Part shown: piece after piece, positions 15,167 to 22,292 of the stretch | Layout of the letters: each line of letters starts with the position of its first letter | How positions within the stretch are numbered: position 1 is the stretch's first letter | Assembly: GCA_046598395.1 (NCBI GenBank) | Contig: JBKJIQ010000029.1 | Location: forward strand, 1 to 27,742 | Source: JAENVU01 sp046598395 | GTDB lineage: Bacteria > Actinomycetota > Acidimicrobiia > IMCC26256 > JAENVU01 | Direction of reading: 5' to 3' | Length of the DNA stretch: 27,742 nt | Program-made: the position numbers and the translations under genes | The notes under the pieces: model-generated | The model's input: only the letters and a program-made list of their open reading frames with translations | What the model was told of the DNA's origin: nothing | Database searches by the model: none

Positions 15167-16329
15167 GCGCGAGTCTCGAGCAGCTCCTCGCGACCAAAGA
15201 GATCGTGGTGTTCTGTGGGTCCGGCGGGGTCGGGAAGACCTCGGTGGCGGCCGCCGCGGGGCTCGCGGCCGCGACCCGGATCGGCGGGAAGGTGCTCGTC
15301 GTCACGGTCGACCCGGCCAAACGGCTGGCCGACGCGCTCGGGGTGGAAGGCATCGGCAACGTGGAGGTCCGTGTCCCCGATGCCGCGTTCGCCAAGGCCG
15401 GGCTCGAGCCGCGCGGCGAACTGTACGCGGCGATGCTCGACACGAAGCAGAGCTGGGACGCGCTCGTGCTGCGCCACGCTCCGGACGAGGAGACGGCGTA
15501 CCGCATCCTCGACAATCGGCTCTACGAGAACCTCACCGCCCGGTTTGTCCAGAGTCATGACTACGTGGCGATGGAGCGATTGTACGAGATTCACCAGGCC
15601 GGAATGTATGACTTGATCATCGTGGATACTCCGCCCACTCGGAACGCGCTCGACTTCCTCGACGCGCCGGCGCGGATGGCCGAGTTCTTCGGTGGACGGC
15701 TGCTGCGCTGGCTCACGGCGCCCTATCGCGTTGGTGGTCGCCGCGGTGCGCGCGTGCTCACGATGGCGAGTCGCCCGTTTTACCAAGTGGCGGACCGGCT
15801 GATCGGTACGCAGTTCCTCCAGGACATCGCCGAATTCTTTCTCAACTTCCAGTCGATGTACGACGGCTTTGTGGAACGGTCACGCGCGGTGGAGCAACTC
15901 CTCCACGACAAACGGACGACCTTTGCCGTGGTCACGACGCTCGAGGACGCGCCGCTGCGGGAGGGGGAGCGGTTCTGTTCCGAGTTGATCAAACGTCAGT
16001 TCCATCTCGGTGCGTTGGTGTTGAACAAGACGCTGCCGGCGGAACTCTTCGGCCCCACGGGCGCGCTCGTGGCGCAACGGTTCTGCCGCGAGGGTGAGGC
16101 CATCGCGGGCGCACTCGACGGCGTCGAGGATCACGCGGGCGCCGCCCGGGTCCTTGCGACCATCGGTGCATCCTTCGAGAACTTCGCCGTGGTCGCGAGC
16201 CGCGAGACGGAGCTGCGCACAGAACTCGCTCACCGCCCCGAGGTACTCGTGGACATTCCCACGTTCGCGGATGAGATCGCGGACCTTCGCGGCCTCGCTC
16301 GGATTGCCGACTACTTGATTCCGTCCTGA
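15163..16329 (+). CDS. ArsA/Get3-like ATPase, second subunit (Rv3680-like)
   Basis: A 388-residue partner ATPase. Its P-loop is GSGGVGKT at 19-26, so the signature lysine of the deviant Walker A is replaced by Ser20, as I recall for Rv3680 itself. Other motifs are VTVDPAKRLADAL and VDTPPTRNALDFLDAP. The central region is helix-rich (FFLNFQSMYDGFVERSRAVEQLL), as in Get3-type proteins where such helices bind hydrophobic tail segments. The pairing of one canonical and one lysine-less P-loop suggests a heterodimer with unequal nucleotide sites. The GTG start at 15163 overlaps the TGA of the first subunit. The 3' end overlaps the convergent MFS gene by 19 bases, so the two transcripts are complementary there. 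Confidence 0.88.
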   Translation: MSASLEQLLATKEIVVFCGSGGVGKTSVAAAAGLAAATRIGGKVLVVTVDPAKRLADALGVEGIGNVEVRVPDAAFAKAGLEPRGELYAAMLDTKQSWDALVLRHAPDEETAYRILDNRLYENLTARFVQSHDYVAMERLYEIHQAGMYDLIIVDTPPTRNALDFLDAPARMAEFFGGRLLRWLTAPYRVGGRRGARVLTMASRPFYQVADRLIGTQFLQDIAEFFLNFQSMYDGFVERSRAVEQLLHDKRTTFAVVTTLEDAPLREGERFCSELIKRQFHLGALVLNKTLPAELFGPTGALVAQRFCREGEAIAGALDGVEDHAGAARVLATIGASFENFAVVASRETELRTELAHRPEVLVDIPTFADEIADLRGLARIADYLIPS

Positions 16330-17576
16330 CGGTTGTCGGTGGCCGGGTCCGAATGCGGAACCGCGCGGCGGCGGGCGCGCGCGATGGCACGGTTTGTGGC
16401 TCTCGTTGAGAGCCACAACGCCAGCAGCAGCGAGAGCGAACCGGTCACAAGGAACGGCGCGCGCAATCCGTAGCCATCGGCGATGATGCCACCGGCGAGC
16501 GCGCCCACGGGCATCGTTCCCCAGCCCAGCATTCGGTACGCACTGTTCACTCGGCCGAGCAGCGCGTCGGGAACGAGGGATTGGCGCAACGAAATGGTGA
16601 GCACGTTCCACACGAGGCCGCCGAATCCGCCGACCGCGAGCGATGCGGCGACCGCCACCGGCTGAGCCCAGAGCGCCGGGACCAGCATCGACCCGCCGGA
16701 GATCACGATTGCGGCGATGAGAGTGGTGCCGGTCCCGAACCGTCGAGCGATGCGAGATGCCATCGTGGAGCCCAACACGGCACCCGCGGCTTCGGTGGTA
16801 AGGAGCAGCCCGTAGGTCGTGTCGGAGAGGTGCAACACGTCCTGGGCATACAAGACGAGCATCGTCATCGCGGCCATGCCGATCAGGTTCATGACGCCGA
16901 GCGCGATTGCGAGGGACCGCAGCAGGCGGTGACGCCAGAGCCAACGGAGACCCTCGGCGATATCGGCCCGGATCGTGGAGTCGGCCACTGCGCGCTGGGG
17001 CTGGAACGAGCCGCGCAGCGTGAGGATCAGGAGCGCGGCGACCGCAAACGACCCGGCATCGAGGAAGAACGGCGCGGCCGCCGCCAGGCCGAAGAGCAAC
17101 GCGCCGAGCGGAGGTCCGATGAACTGGTTCGCGATGACCTGCGAACCCTCGAGTCGACTGTTAGCCCGTTCGAGTTGTTCGTCGTCAACGAGACTCGGCA
17201 GGATCGCCTGGGACGCGTTGTCGAAGATGGTCTCGGCCGCGCCCAGCGAGAAGCTCACGATGAGGAGCAACGGGATCGACTCCGACCCGGTGACGAGCGC
17301 AAACCCGAGCAGTCCCATGGCTGCGAATCGGAACGCGTCGACCACGCTCATGGTGCGCCGACGGTCGGTACGATCCGCGATCGCGCCGCCGACGAGAGAG
17401 AACAGCAACCAGGGAAGCGTGCCGGCCACGGTGACCAGCGCAACGGTGGTCGGTGAGCGGGTCAGCGATGCCGCGAGGAGGGGGAGCGCGGCGAGGATGA
17501 CGCCGTCGCCGAGGTTCGAGATTGTTCCGGCGGTCCAGAGGCGCGCAAAGTTCCCGCCGAGCGACCTGCGCGCCAT
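16311..17576 (-). CDS. MFS transporter (EntS/MFS_3-like exporter)
   Basis: A 421-residue integral membrane protein with about twelve hydrophobic segments. The first half has the MFS loop motif GGAIADRTDRRRTM (about residues 60-73), and the start MARRSLGGNFARLWTAGTISNLGDG is typical of the MFS_3/EntS-like drug or siderophore exporter branch. A repeat of the loop motif in the second half (MASRIARRFGTGT) is present. The substrate is unknown. I chose ATG 17576 because the minus-strand hexamer TAGGCT (17589-17584) ends seven bases before it, matching the leaderless pattern seen at other genes here. It is divergent from pdtaS (74 bases between starts) and converges on and overlaps the ArsA-like gene by 19 bases. 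Confidence 0.87.
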   Translation of the reverse strand: MARRSLGGNFARLWTAGTISNLGDGVILAALPLLAASLTRSPTTVALVTVAGTLPWLLFSLVGGAIADRTDRRRTMSVVDAFRFAAMGLLGFALVTGSESIPLLLIVSFSLGAAETIFDNASQAILPSLVDDEQLERANSRLEGSQVIANQFIGPPLGALLFGLAAAAPFFLDAGSFAVAALLILTLRGSFQPQRAVADSTIRADIAEGLRWLWRHRLLRSLAIALGVMNLIGMAAMTMLVLYAQDVLHLSDTTYGLLLTTEAAGAVLGSTMASRIARRFGTGTTLIAAIVISGGSMLVPALWAQPVAVAASLAVGGFGGLVWNVLTISLRQSLVPDALLGRVNSAYRMLGWGTMPVGALAGGIIADGYGLRAPFLVTGSLSLLLALWLSTRATNRAIARARRRAVPHSDPATDNRQDGIK

Positions 17577-17583
17577 CGGGATA

Positions 17584-17589
17584 AGCCTA
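17584..17589 (-). promoter_or_regulatory. -10 element before MFS gene
   Basis: TAGGCT on the minus strand is followed by seven bases and then ATG 17576, consistent with transcription starting at the start codon. No Shine-Dalgarno sequence is present between them. Confidence 0.45.
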
Positions 17590-17638
17590 CGGCCCAAGCC
17601 TCGGTGGGTCGGTGACCACAAATTCGGGATGGGACGAA

Positions 17639-17644
17639 TACCCT
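17639..17644 (+). promoter_or_regulatory. -10 element before pdtaS
   Basis: TACCCT is followed by six bases and then GTG 17651. The identical hexamer and spacing occur before dapA (26682-26687, ATG 26694). This favours GTG 17651 over GTG 17612 as the pdtaS start. Confidence 0.45.
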
Positions 17645-17650
17645 TCGGGC

Positions 17651-19144
17651 GTGGCCGCCTTTCCTGAGCTCGCGATTCTGCGCACTGAGCTCACACCCGA
17701 TGCCCTCGCGCACCTCGAGCGGCTCACGGTGTCGTGGCGTCTCCTCGCTGACCTCTCCTTCTCGGACCTGCTGCTCCTTGCGCCAATCGCGCACGAGGAA
17801 GGGCATCGCTTCGTGGTCCTGGGCCAGGTGCGACCCACGACGGGACAAACCCTCTACGTCCATGACCTGGTGGGCCACGTGGTGGATGAGGTCGAACGTC
17901 CCGCCTTGGCGCGCTCGTGGCGCTACGAGGAGATCCATGAGGGCGACGCGAACGTGCTCGGTGGCAAGGAGCGCGTCCGCCTGCAGACGGTGCCGGTCCG
18001 GTATCGCGGACGGGAGATTGCGGTTCTGACCCGGGAGGCGCCCACCACCTCGGGTCGGCGCCCCGGAGAGTTGGAGCGCTACTACCTCGAGGTCTATGAC
18101 CGCTTGATGTCGATGGTGGCCGATGGCACGTTCCCCTTTGCGCGTGAAGAGGTGGAAATCGAGGGTGCACCGCGCGTGGGTGACGGAGTGATCGTCCTCG
18201 ACTCCGATGGTGGGATGCGCTATGCGAGTCCGAACGCGGTGAGTTCACTGCACCGGATCGGTATCCACGCGTACACCTCGGGGGTTCGGCTCGGCGAGAT
18301 TGGGTTCGACGAGGCCGCGGTGGACAAGGCGGTGCAGAAACGGATGCCGGTCATCGAGGAGGTCGAACGCGAAGACGCCTCCGTACTGGTGCGCGTGATT
18401 CCCTTGCTCGACGGGTGGAAGCCCGCAGGCGCGCTCGTGCTATTGCGAGACGTCACGGACCTGCGGCGCCGTGACCGGTTGCTGATGTCGAAGGATGCCA
18501 CGATCCGGGAGATCCACCATCGCGTCAAGAACAACCTTCAGACCATCGCGTCGCTCCTTCGGCTCCAGGGCCGCCGAGTGAACTCGCCCGAGGCCGCGAG
18601 TGCGATCGCGGAGTCGGAGCGCCGGATCCGTTCCATCGCGATTGTGCACGAGACGCTTTCGCGTGAAGCGCGTGAGTTTGTTGACTTCGGCCAGATCATC
18701 AAGCCCCTCGTGCGCGTCGTTGAAGAAACGGTGTCCACCGGCGACGAGGGCCTGCGGTTCGAAGTGGTGGGGGAGGCGGGTGAACTACCGGGCGAGCTGG
18801 CCACTCCGTTGGCGGTCGTCCTCAACGAGTTGATGCAGAACGCGGTGGATCACGCCTATCCCCACGACGACGACACCTCTATCGTGGGCACGGTTCAGGT
18901 ACGGCTCCGGCGCGAGGCGGGCGAGGTGCACGTGGATGTGGTCGATGACGGGGTTGGGCTCCCCGAGGGCTTCACCCTCGACTCGGCGAAGGGACTCGGC
19001 CTCTCGATCGTGCAGGCGCTGGTCACGGGCGAGTTGGGCGGAACGCTCGACGTCGGTCCGGGCGACAACGGTGTGGGCACTCGATTCCACGCCAGAATCC
19101 CGCTCGCCACCGCCCCGGGCTCCAAGGTGGTTGAGCCGAGCTGA
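17651..19144 (+). CDS. pdtaS: PdtaS-type cytosolic sensor histidine kinase
   Basis: A 497-residue soluble histidine kinase. An N-terminal GAF-like domain (about 1-140, with SWRLLADLSFSDLLLLAP) is followed by a PAS domain (about 160-270, with RYASPNAVSSLHRIG) and a HisKA_2 dimerisation helix (EIHHRVKNNLQTIASLLRLQ, phospho-acceptor about H290). An HATPase_c domain ends it, with N box NELMQNAVDHAY, DDGVGLP and GLGLSIV. Domain order and length match mycobacterial PdtaS, which phosphorylates the RNA-binding antiterminator PdtaR; no pdtaR is in this window. There are no membrane segments. GTG 17612 is an alternative start, but 17651 gives an N-terminus of PdtaS-like length and lies six bases after TACCCT. 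The next gene is whiB1, convergent, the same neighbour as in Mycobacterium. Confidence 0.92.
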   Translation: MAAFPELAILRTELTPDALAHLERLTVSWRLLADLSFSDLLLLAPIAHEEGHRFVVLGQVRPTTGQTLYVHDLVGHVVDEVERPALARSWRYEEIHEGDANVLGGKERVRLQTVPVRYRGREIAVLTREAPTTSGRRPGELERYYLEVYDRLMSMVADGTFPFAREEVEIEGAPRVGDGVIVLDSDGGMRYASPNAVSSLHRIGIHAYTSGVRLGEIGFDEAAVDKAVQKRMPVIEEVEREDASVLVRVIPLLDGWKPAGALVLLRDVTDLRRRDRLLMSKDATIREIHHRVKNNLQTIASLLRLQGRRVNSPEAASAIAESERRIRSIAIVHETLSREAREFVDFGQIIKPLVRVVEETVSTGDEGLRFEVVGEAGELPGELATPLAVVLNELMQNAVDHAYPHDDDTSIVGTVQVRLRREAGEVHVDVVDDGVGLPEGFTLDSAKGLGLSIVQALVTGELGGTLDVGPGDNGVGTRFHARIPLATAPGSKVVEPS

Positions 19145-19191
19145 CTTTGCGGTCCGGGCGGTGCGCATGTGTGGTGACCGGTCCGGGCGAC

Positions 19192-19485
19192 TCAGAAGTT
19201 CGAGGCCTTTTGATCCGCGAGCCAGGTCTTGCGCAGCTTGCGGCGTTCGTCCTCGGTGGTACCGCCCCAAACGCCGGCTTCCTGGTTCGTGGCCAGCGCG
19301 AACTCGAGGCACTCGTCGTGCACCGGACACACCGTGCAGACCTCGCGGGCCGCGTCGATCTGATCTAGTGCGATGCCGGTGGCTCCGATGGGGAAGAACA
19401 GCTCGGGATTCGAATCACGGCAAAGGGAACGGGTACGCCAATCGTCGGCGTCCCAATCGTGGGTGCGAATCCAGGTCAGTGCCAC
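19192..19485 (-). CDS. whiB1: WhiB1-type iron-sulfur transcription factor
   Basis: A 97-residue WhiB protein. Four cluster-ligand cysteines are present: C22 (SLCRDSNPELFFP), C50 and C53 (CTVC), and C59 (CPVHDEC), followed by the GVWGGTTEDERRKLR turn and a basic C-terminal tail that contacts DNA. WhiB1 proteins hold a NO-sensitive [4Fe-4S] cluster and bind the housekeeping sigma factor. ELFFP and adjacency to pdtaS point to WhiB1 rather than other WhiB classes. Start GTG 19485 is preferred over ATG 19524 because AAGG lies six bases before it and the longer N-terminus has no counterpart in the family. It is expressed from a promoter at 19558-19587, giving a leader of about 65 bases. It converges on pdtaS with 47 bases between stops. 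Confidence 0.92.
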   Translation of the reverse strand: MALTWIRTHDWDADDWRTRSLCRDSNPELFFPIGATGIALDQIDAAREVCTVCPVHDECLEFALATNQEAGVWGGTTEDERRKLRKTWLADQKASNF

Positions 19486-19557
19486 TGAACGCCTTTCGTC
19501 GGGGCCGCGATCTCTGCCGGCCAAGTGTCCCCGGGCCGGAACCTCGAGGCGAAGATC

Positions 19558-19587
19558 ACGTTACGAGGCAACGAGAACGCGTTGCAA
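19558..19587 (-). promoter_or_regulatory. whiB1 promoter
   Basis: On the minus strand TTGCAA (19587-19582) and TAACGT (19563-19558) are separated by 18 bases, a good sigma-70-type arrangement. Transcription would start near 19551, leaving a 5' leader of about 65 bases before GTG 19485. This is the clearest two-box promoter in the window. Confidence 0.55.
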
Positions 19588-19623
19588 GGGGTCTGACCTG
19601 CCTTTTTGCAGAGTGACTGCGAA

Positions 19624-19629
19624 TACGCT
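19624..19629 (+). promoter_or_regulatory. -10 element before GDPD gene
   Basis: TACGCT is followed by six bases and ATG 19636, which has no Shine-Dalgarno sequence. This fits a leaderless transcript. It also settles the start at 19636 rather than at the in-frame start at 19606. Confidence 0.45.
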
Positions 19630-19635
19630 CCGTGG

Positions 19636-20349
19636 ATGACGATTTCACTCCCCAAGATCATCGGACACCGTGGCGCACCCCGCCGGGCCCGCGAAAACAC
19701 GATCGAGGCGTTTCTCGCGGCCCGCGATGAAGGTGCTGACGGGATCGAGCTCGATGTGCATCGAAGCCTCGATGGCACGCCGGTGGTCCATCACGACGCG
19801 GGGATCGAAGGTTTCGGGGTCCTCGCCGAGCAGCCCTTTTCGGCGATCCGGGCAACGTTTCCGTGGCTGCCGACCTTGGCCGAGGTGCTCGACGCCTGCG
19901 CGGGCCTGCTCGTGAACATCGAGATCAAGAACTCGCCGAAGGACGCGGATTTTGATCCGACGGAACGGGTAGCCGCCACGGTGGTCGAACTGCTCCACGG
20001 GCGGGCGCACGACGACGTGATCGTGTCGTCCTTCAACCTCCCATCGATTGAACGAGTCCACGCGCTTGATCGCGATATCCCCACGGGCTATCTGATGGCC
20101 ACGAAGCCCATGCCGCTCGACGGGTTGGCAATCGCGGTGGCCGGCGGTCACCGAGCGGTTCATCCATTGTTCGCGATGCTCGGCGGATCGGCTCTGACCG
20201 ATGTTGTTGATCAGGCGCACGCCCTCGAGATCGCGGTGAACGTCTGGACGGTGAATGACCCGGATGAGATCAACCGGCTGGCCGCCGCCGGCGTGGATGC
20301 GATCATTACCGATGCTCCCGCCGAGGCACGAGCGGTATTGCTCGGGTAA
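19636..20349 (+). CDS. Glycerophosphodiester phosphodiesterase
   Basis: A 237-residue GDPD-family TIM-barrel enzyme that hydrolyses glycerophosphodiesters to glycerol-3-phosphate and an alcohol. Catalytic and metal motifs are all present: GHRGAPRRARENT (H11, R12, E20), the metal-binding GIELDVHRS (E38, D40), VVHHD (catalytic H53), NIEIKN, and the C-terminal NVWTVNDPDEI and GVDAIITDAP signatures. No signal peptide is seen, so it is probably cytosolic. It may recycle products of phospholipid turnover, matching the lipid-kinase operon nearby. Start ATG 19636 follows TACGCT by six bases. It is divergent from whiB1 and convergent with the ABC exporter operon (20-base gap, no obvious terminator). 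Confidence 0.9.
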   Translation: MTISLPKIIGHRGAPRRARENTIEAFLAARDEGADGIELDVHRSLDGTPVVHHDAGIEGFGVLAEQPFSAIRATFPWLPTLAEVLDACAGLLVNIEIKNSPKDADFDPTERVAATVVELLHGRAHDDVIVSSFNLPSIERVHALDRDIPTGYLMATKPMPLDGLAIAVAGGHRAVHPLFAMLGGSALTDVVDQAHALEIAVNVWTVNDPDEINRLAAAGVDAIITDAPAEARAVLLG

Positions 20350-20369
20350 TTCATACCCTGACCATGCGG

Positions 20370-22292
20370 CTAGGTGCGGGAACGGGTCGCGCCGATCCAG
20401 CTCTCGTAGAGCGACGCGTACACGCCGCCTTGCGCCACGAGTTCTGCGTGCGGGCCGTGCTCCACGATGCGGCCGGCGTCGAACACGATGACGAGATCAG
20501 CGGCTTCGGCAGTCGAGAGTCGGTGGGCGATGCTGATAGTTGTGGCGCCCGCCGCGACCCGCAGGAGCGCGGTGGTGAGCGCTCGTTCGGTCTCCGGGTC
20601 CACGGCGCTCGTGGCCTCATCGAGGATGAGCAAGCCAGGCGCCGCAATGTGGGCCCGCGCCAGGGCGACCAACTGGCGTTCACCCACGGAAATCCCCTCG
20701 CCCCGTTCGCCGACCATCGCGTCCAAACCGAGGGGGATCCGTGCCACCCAATCATCGAGGCCGAGCTGCGCGAACGTGTGTTCAATGTCGCGATCGGTGG
20801 CCTCGAGGTGCCCCATCCGAACGTTTTCGCGGATCGTCGCGTCGAACAGGAACCCGTCTTGGGGAACCAGGCGGATCGCGGCCCGTCGCGAAGCGCCCGA
20901 CACTCGGCGTAGGTCACGGCCGCCCACCTCGATGGTGCCGGCGGTGGGATCGGCGAGCCGGCAGAGCAATGAGGCGAACGTGGTCTTGCCGGAGCCGGTC
21001 TCACCCACGATGGCGACGTTGGTGCCGGCCGGGATCTCGACGGACACGTCGTAGAGCACCTGGTCGCCCGTGCGGTACGAGAAGTCGAGATGGTCGACGC
21101 GAATCGACAGGGGCCCGGTGGGGAGTGTGAGACCGTCGGCGGCATCGGGCACGTCGATCGGAATATCGAGCACATCGAGGACCTTGCGCCAACCCGCGAT
21201 TGCCATCTGGGTTTGATCGATGATCTCGCTGATGTCGGCGATCGGGAACAGCAGAAGGTTCATGAGAAATGCGAAAGCAACGACGTCACCGAGATTGAGT
21301 CCGAGCTCGACGCCGGAGAATGCAGCAATGGCGACGACCGACGCGAGCGCGAGTGAGCCGAACAGGTCGCCGACCGGAAACATGAGCGCGAAATACCGCC
21401 CGGCTTCGCGATGCGCCAGGTACAGGCGATTGATGCGTTCATGGAGGCGGGAGCGAGAGCGGTCTTCGAGGGCGTAGGCGCGTACCGCCGCCGCGCCGGT
21501 GATGGCTTCGGAGAACTCCGCGAGCATGTCGCCGGTGCGGACCCGGACTTTGTCGTAGGCCACCAGTTGTCGGCGTTGCAGGAACCGAAGAATCGGAATC
21601 ACGGGGAGGAACGCCGCGATCGTGATCAGGGTGAGCTGCCACGAGTACACCGCCATGACCACGAGCGTGCCGAACACGAGTGCCGTGTTCACGACCCAAC
21701 TCACCGCACCCCAGTTCACGAACCGCGCCAAGGTCTCGATGTCGCTCGTCACCCGCGACACCAAGATGCCACGCTTGGTCTCGTTCTGCTCGGCCACGCT
21801 GAGCTGGTGGATGTGCTCGAACACTCGGACTCGGAGGTGGAACAGCGCGCCTTCGGCCGTCCGCACGAGCCGGAGGTAGGTGTACCGAGAGAGCACGGTC
21901 AGACTGAGGATGCAGACGGCCGTGAGCGCGCACGCGGTGATGACGAAGCCGGCCCGGAATCCGTGCTGGTGGAAGACGCCACGGTCGAGCACCTGTTGGA
22001 TCGCGACCGGGATCAGCAGTTTGCCGGCAGCCACCACGATTGCGAACGCGAAGCTGATGCGGATGCCGACCCGGACCTCGGGCATGACCGCGATGCCCTT
22101 GCGTAGCACCGCGAGCCCGCCGGATGGTTGGCTGTCGCCGGACTCCTGATCGGTGTCATCGGGCGAGTGCTCACGATGTGCGTGGCTGCGGTCGACGAGT
22201 TCATCGAGTGCCTGATCATGGGCTACTTCGGCCAGGGCATCGAGGGCCGCGTCGTGTCGCTCGGCTGGTGCGTTGCGCGCTTGGCTAGACAT
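20370..22292 (-). CDS. ABC exporter half-transporter B (degenerate signature motif)
   Basis: A 640-residue fused permease-ATPase. Residues 1-60 are a charged, His/Asp-rich soluble extension. About 75-370 is the six-helix type-I exporter domain. The nucleotide-binding domain has Walker A GETGSGKT (430-437), signature ISVGERQ (534-540) instead of LSGGQ, Walker B LLILDEATSAVD with catalytic E559, and H590. Paired with subunit A, which has normal LSGGQ but Asp in place of the catalytic Glu, it forms the asymmetric arrangement of heterodimeric exporters such as TM287/288 and BmrCD. One ATP site hydrolyses and the other is degenerate. It exports an unknown, probably lipophilic, substrate across the inner membrane. 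ATG 22292 overlaps the end of subunit A by eight bases. Confidence 0.9.
   Translation of the reverse strand: MSSQARNAPAERHDAALDALAEVAHDQALDELVDRSHAHREHSPDDTDQESGDSQPSGGLAVLRKGIAVMPEVRVGIRISFAFAIVVAAGKLLIPVAIQQVLDRGVFHQHGFRAGFVITACALTAVCILSLTVLSRYTYLRLVRTAEGALFHLRVRVFEHIHQLSVAEQNETKRGILVSRVTSDIETLARFVNWGAVSWVVNTALVFGTLVVMAVYSWQLTLITIAAFLPVIPILRFLQRRQLVAYDKVRVRTGDMLAEFSEAITGAAAVRAYALEDRSRSRLHERINRLYLAHREAGRYFALMFPVGDLFGSLALASVVAIAAFSGVELGLNLGDVVAFAFLMNLLLFPIADISEIIDQTQMAIAGWRKVLDVLDIPIDVPDAADGLTLPTGPLSIRVDHLDFSYRTGDQVLYDVSVEIPAGTNVAIVGETGSGKTTFASLLCRLADPTAGTIEVGGRDLRRVSGASRRAAIRLVPQDGFLFDATIRENVRMGHLEATDRDIEHTFAQLGLDDWVARIPLGLDAMVGERGEGISVGERQLVALARAHIAAPGLLILDEATSAVDPETERALTTALLRVAAGATTISIAHRLSTAEAADLVIVFDAGRIVEHGPHAELVAQGGVYASLYESWIGATRSRT

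Noticed and set aside
15217..15240. Ser in place of the signature lysine in the second ArsA-like ATPase as a novelty
   Set aside because: The mycobacterial counterpart has the same GSGGVGKT loop as I recall, so it is a family trait.
19151..19189. 10-base direct repeat GGTCCGGGCG (19151-19160 and 19180-19189) between pdtaS and whiB1
   Set aside because: Two short GC-rich copies in a convergent gap, with no hairpin or promoter relation. Likely chance in GC-rich DNA.
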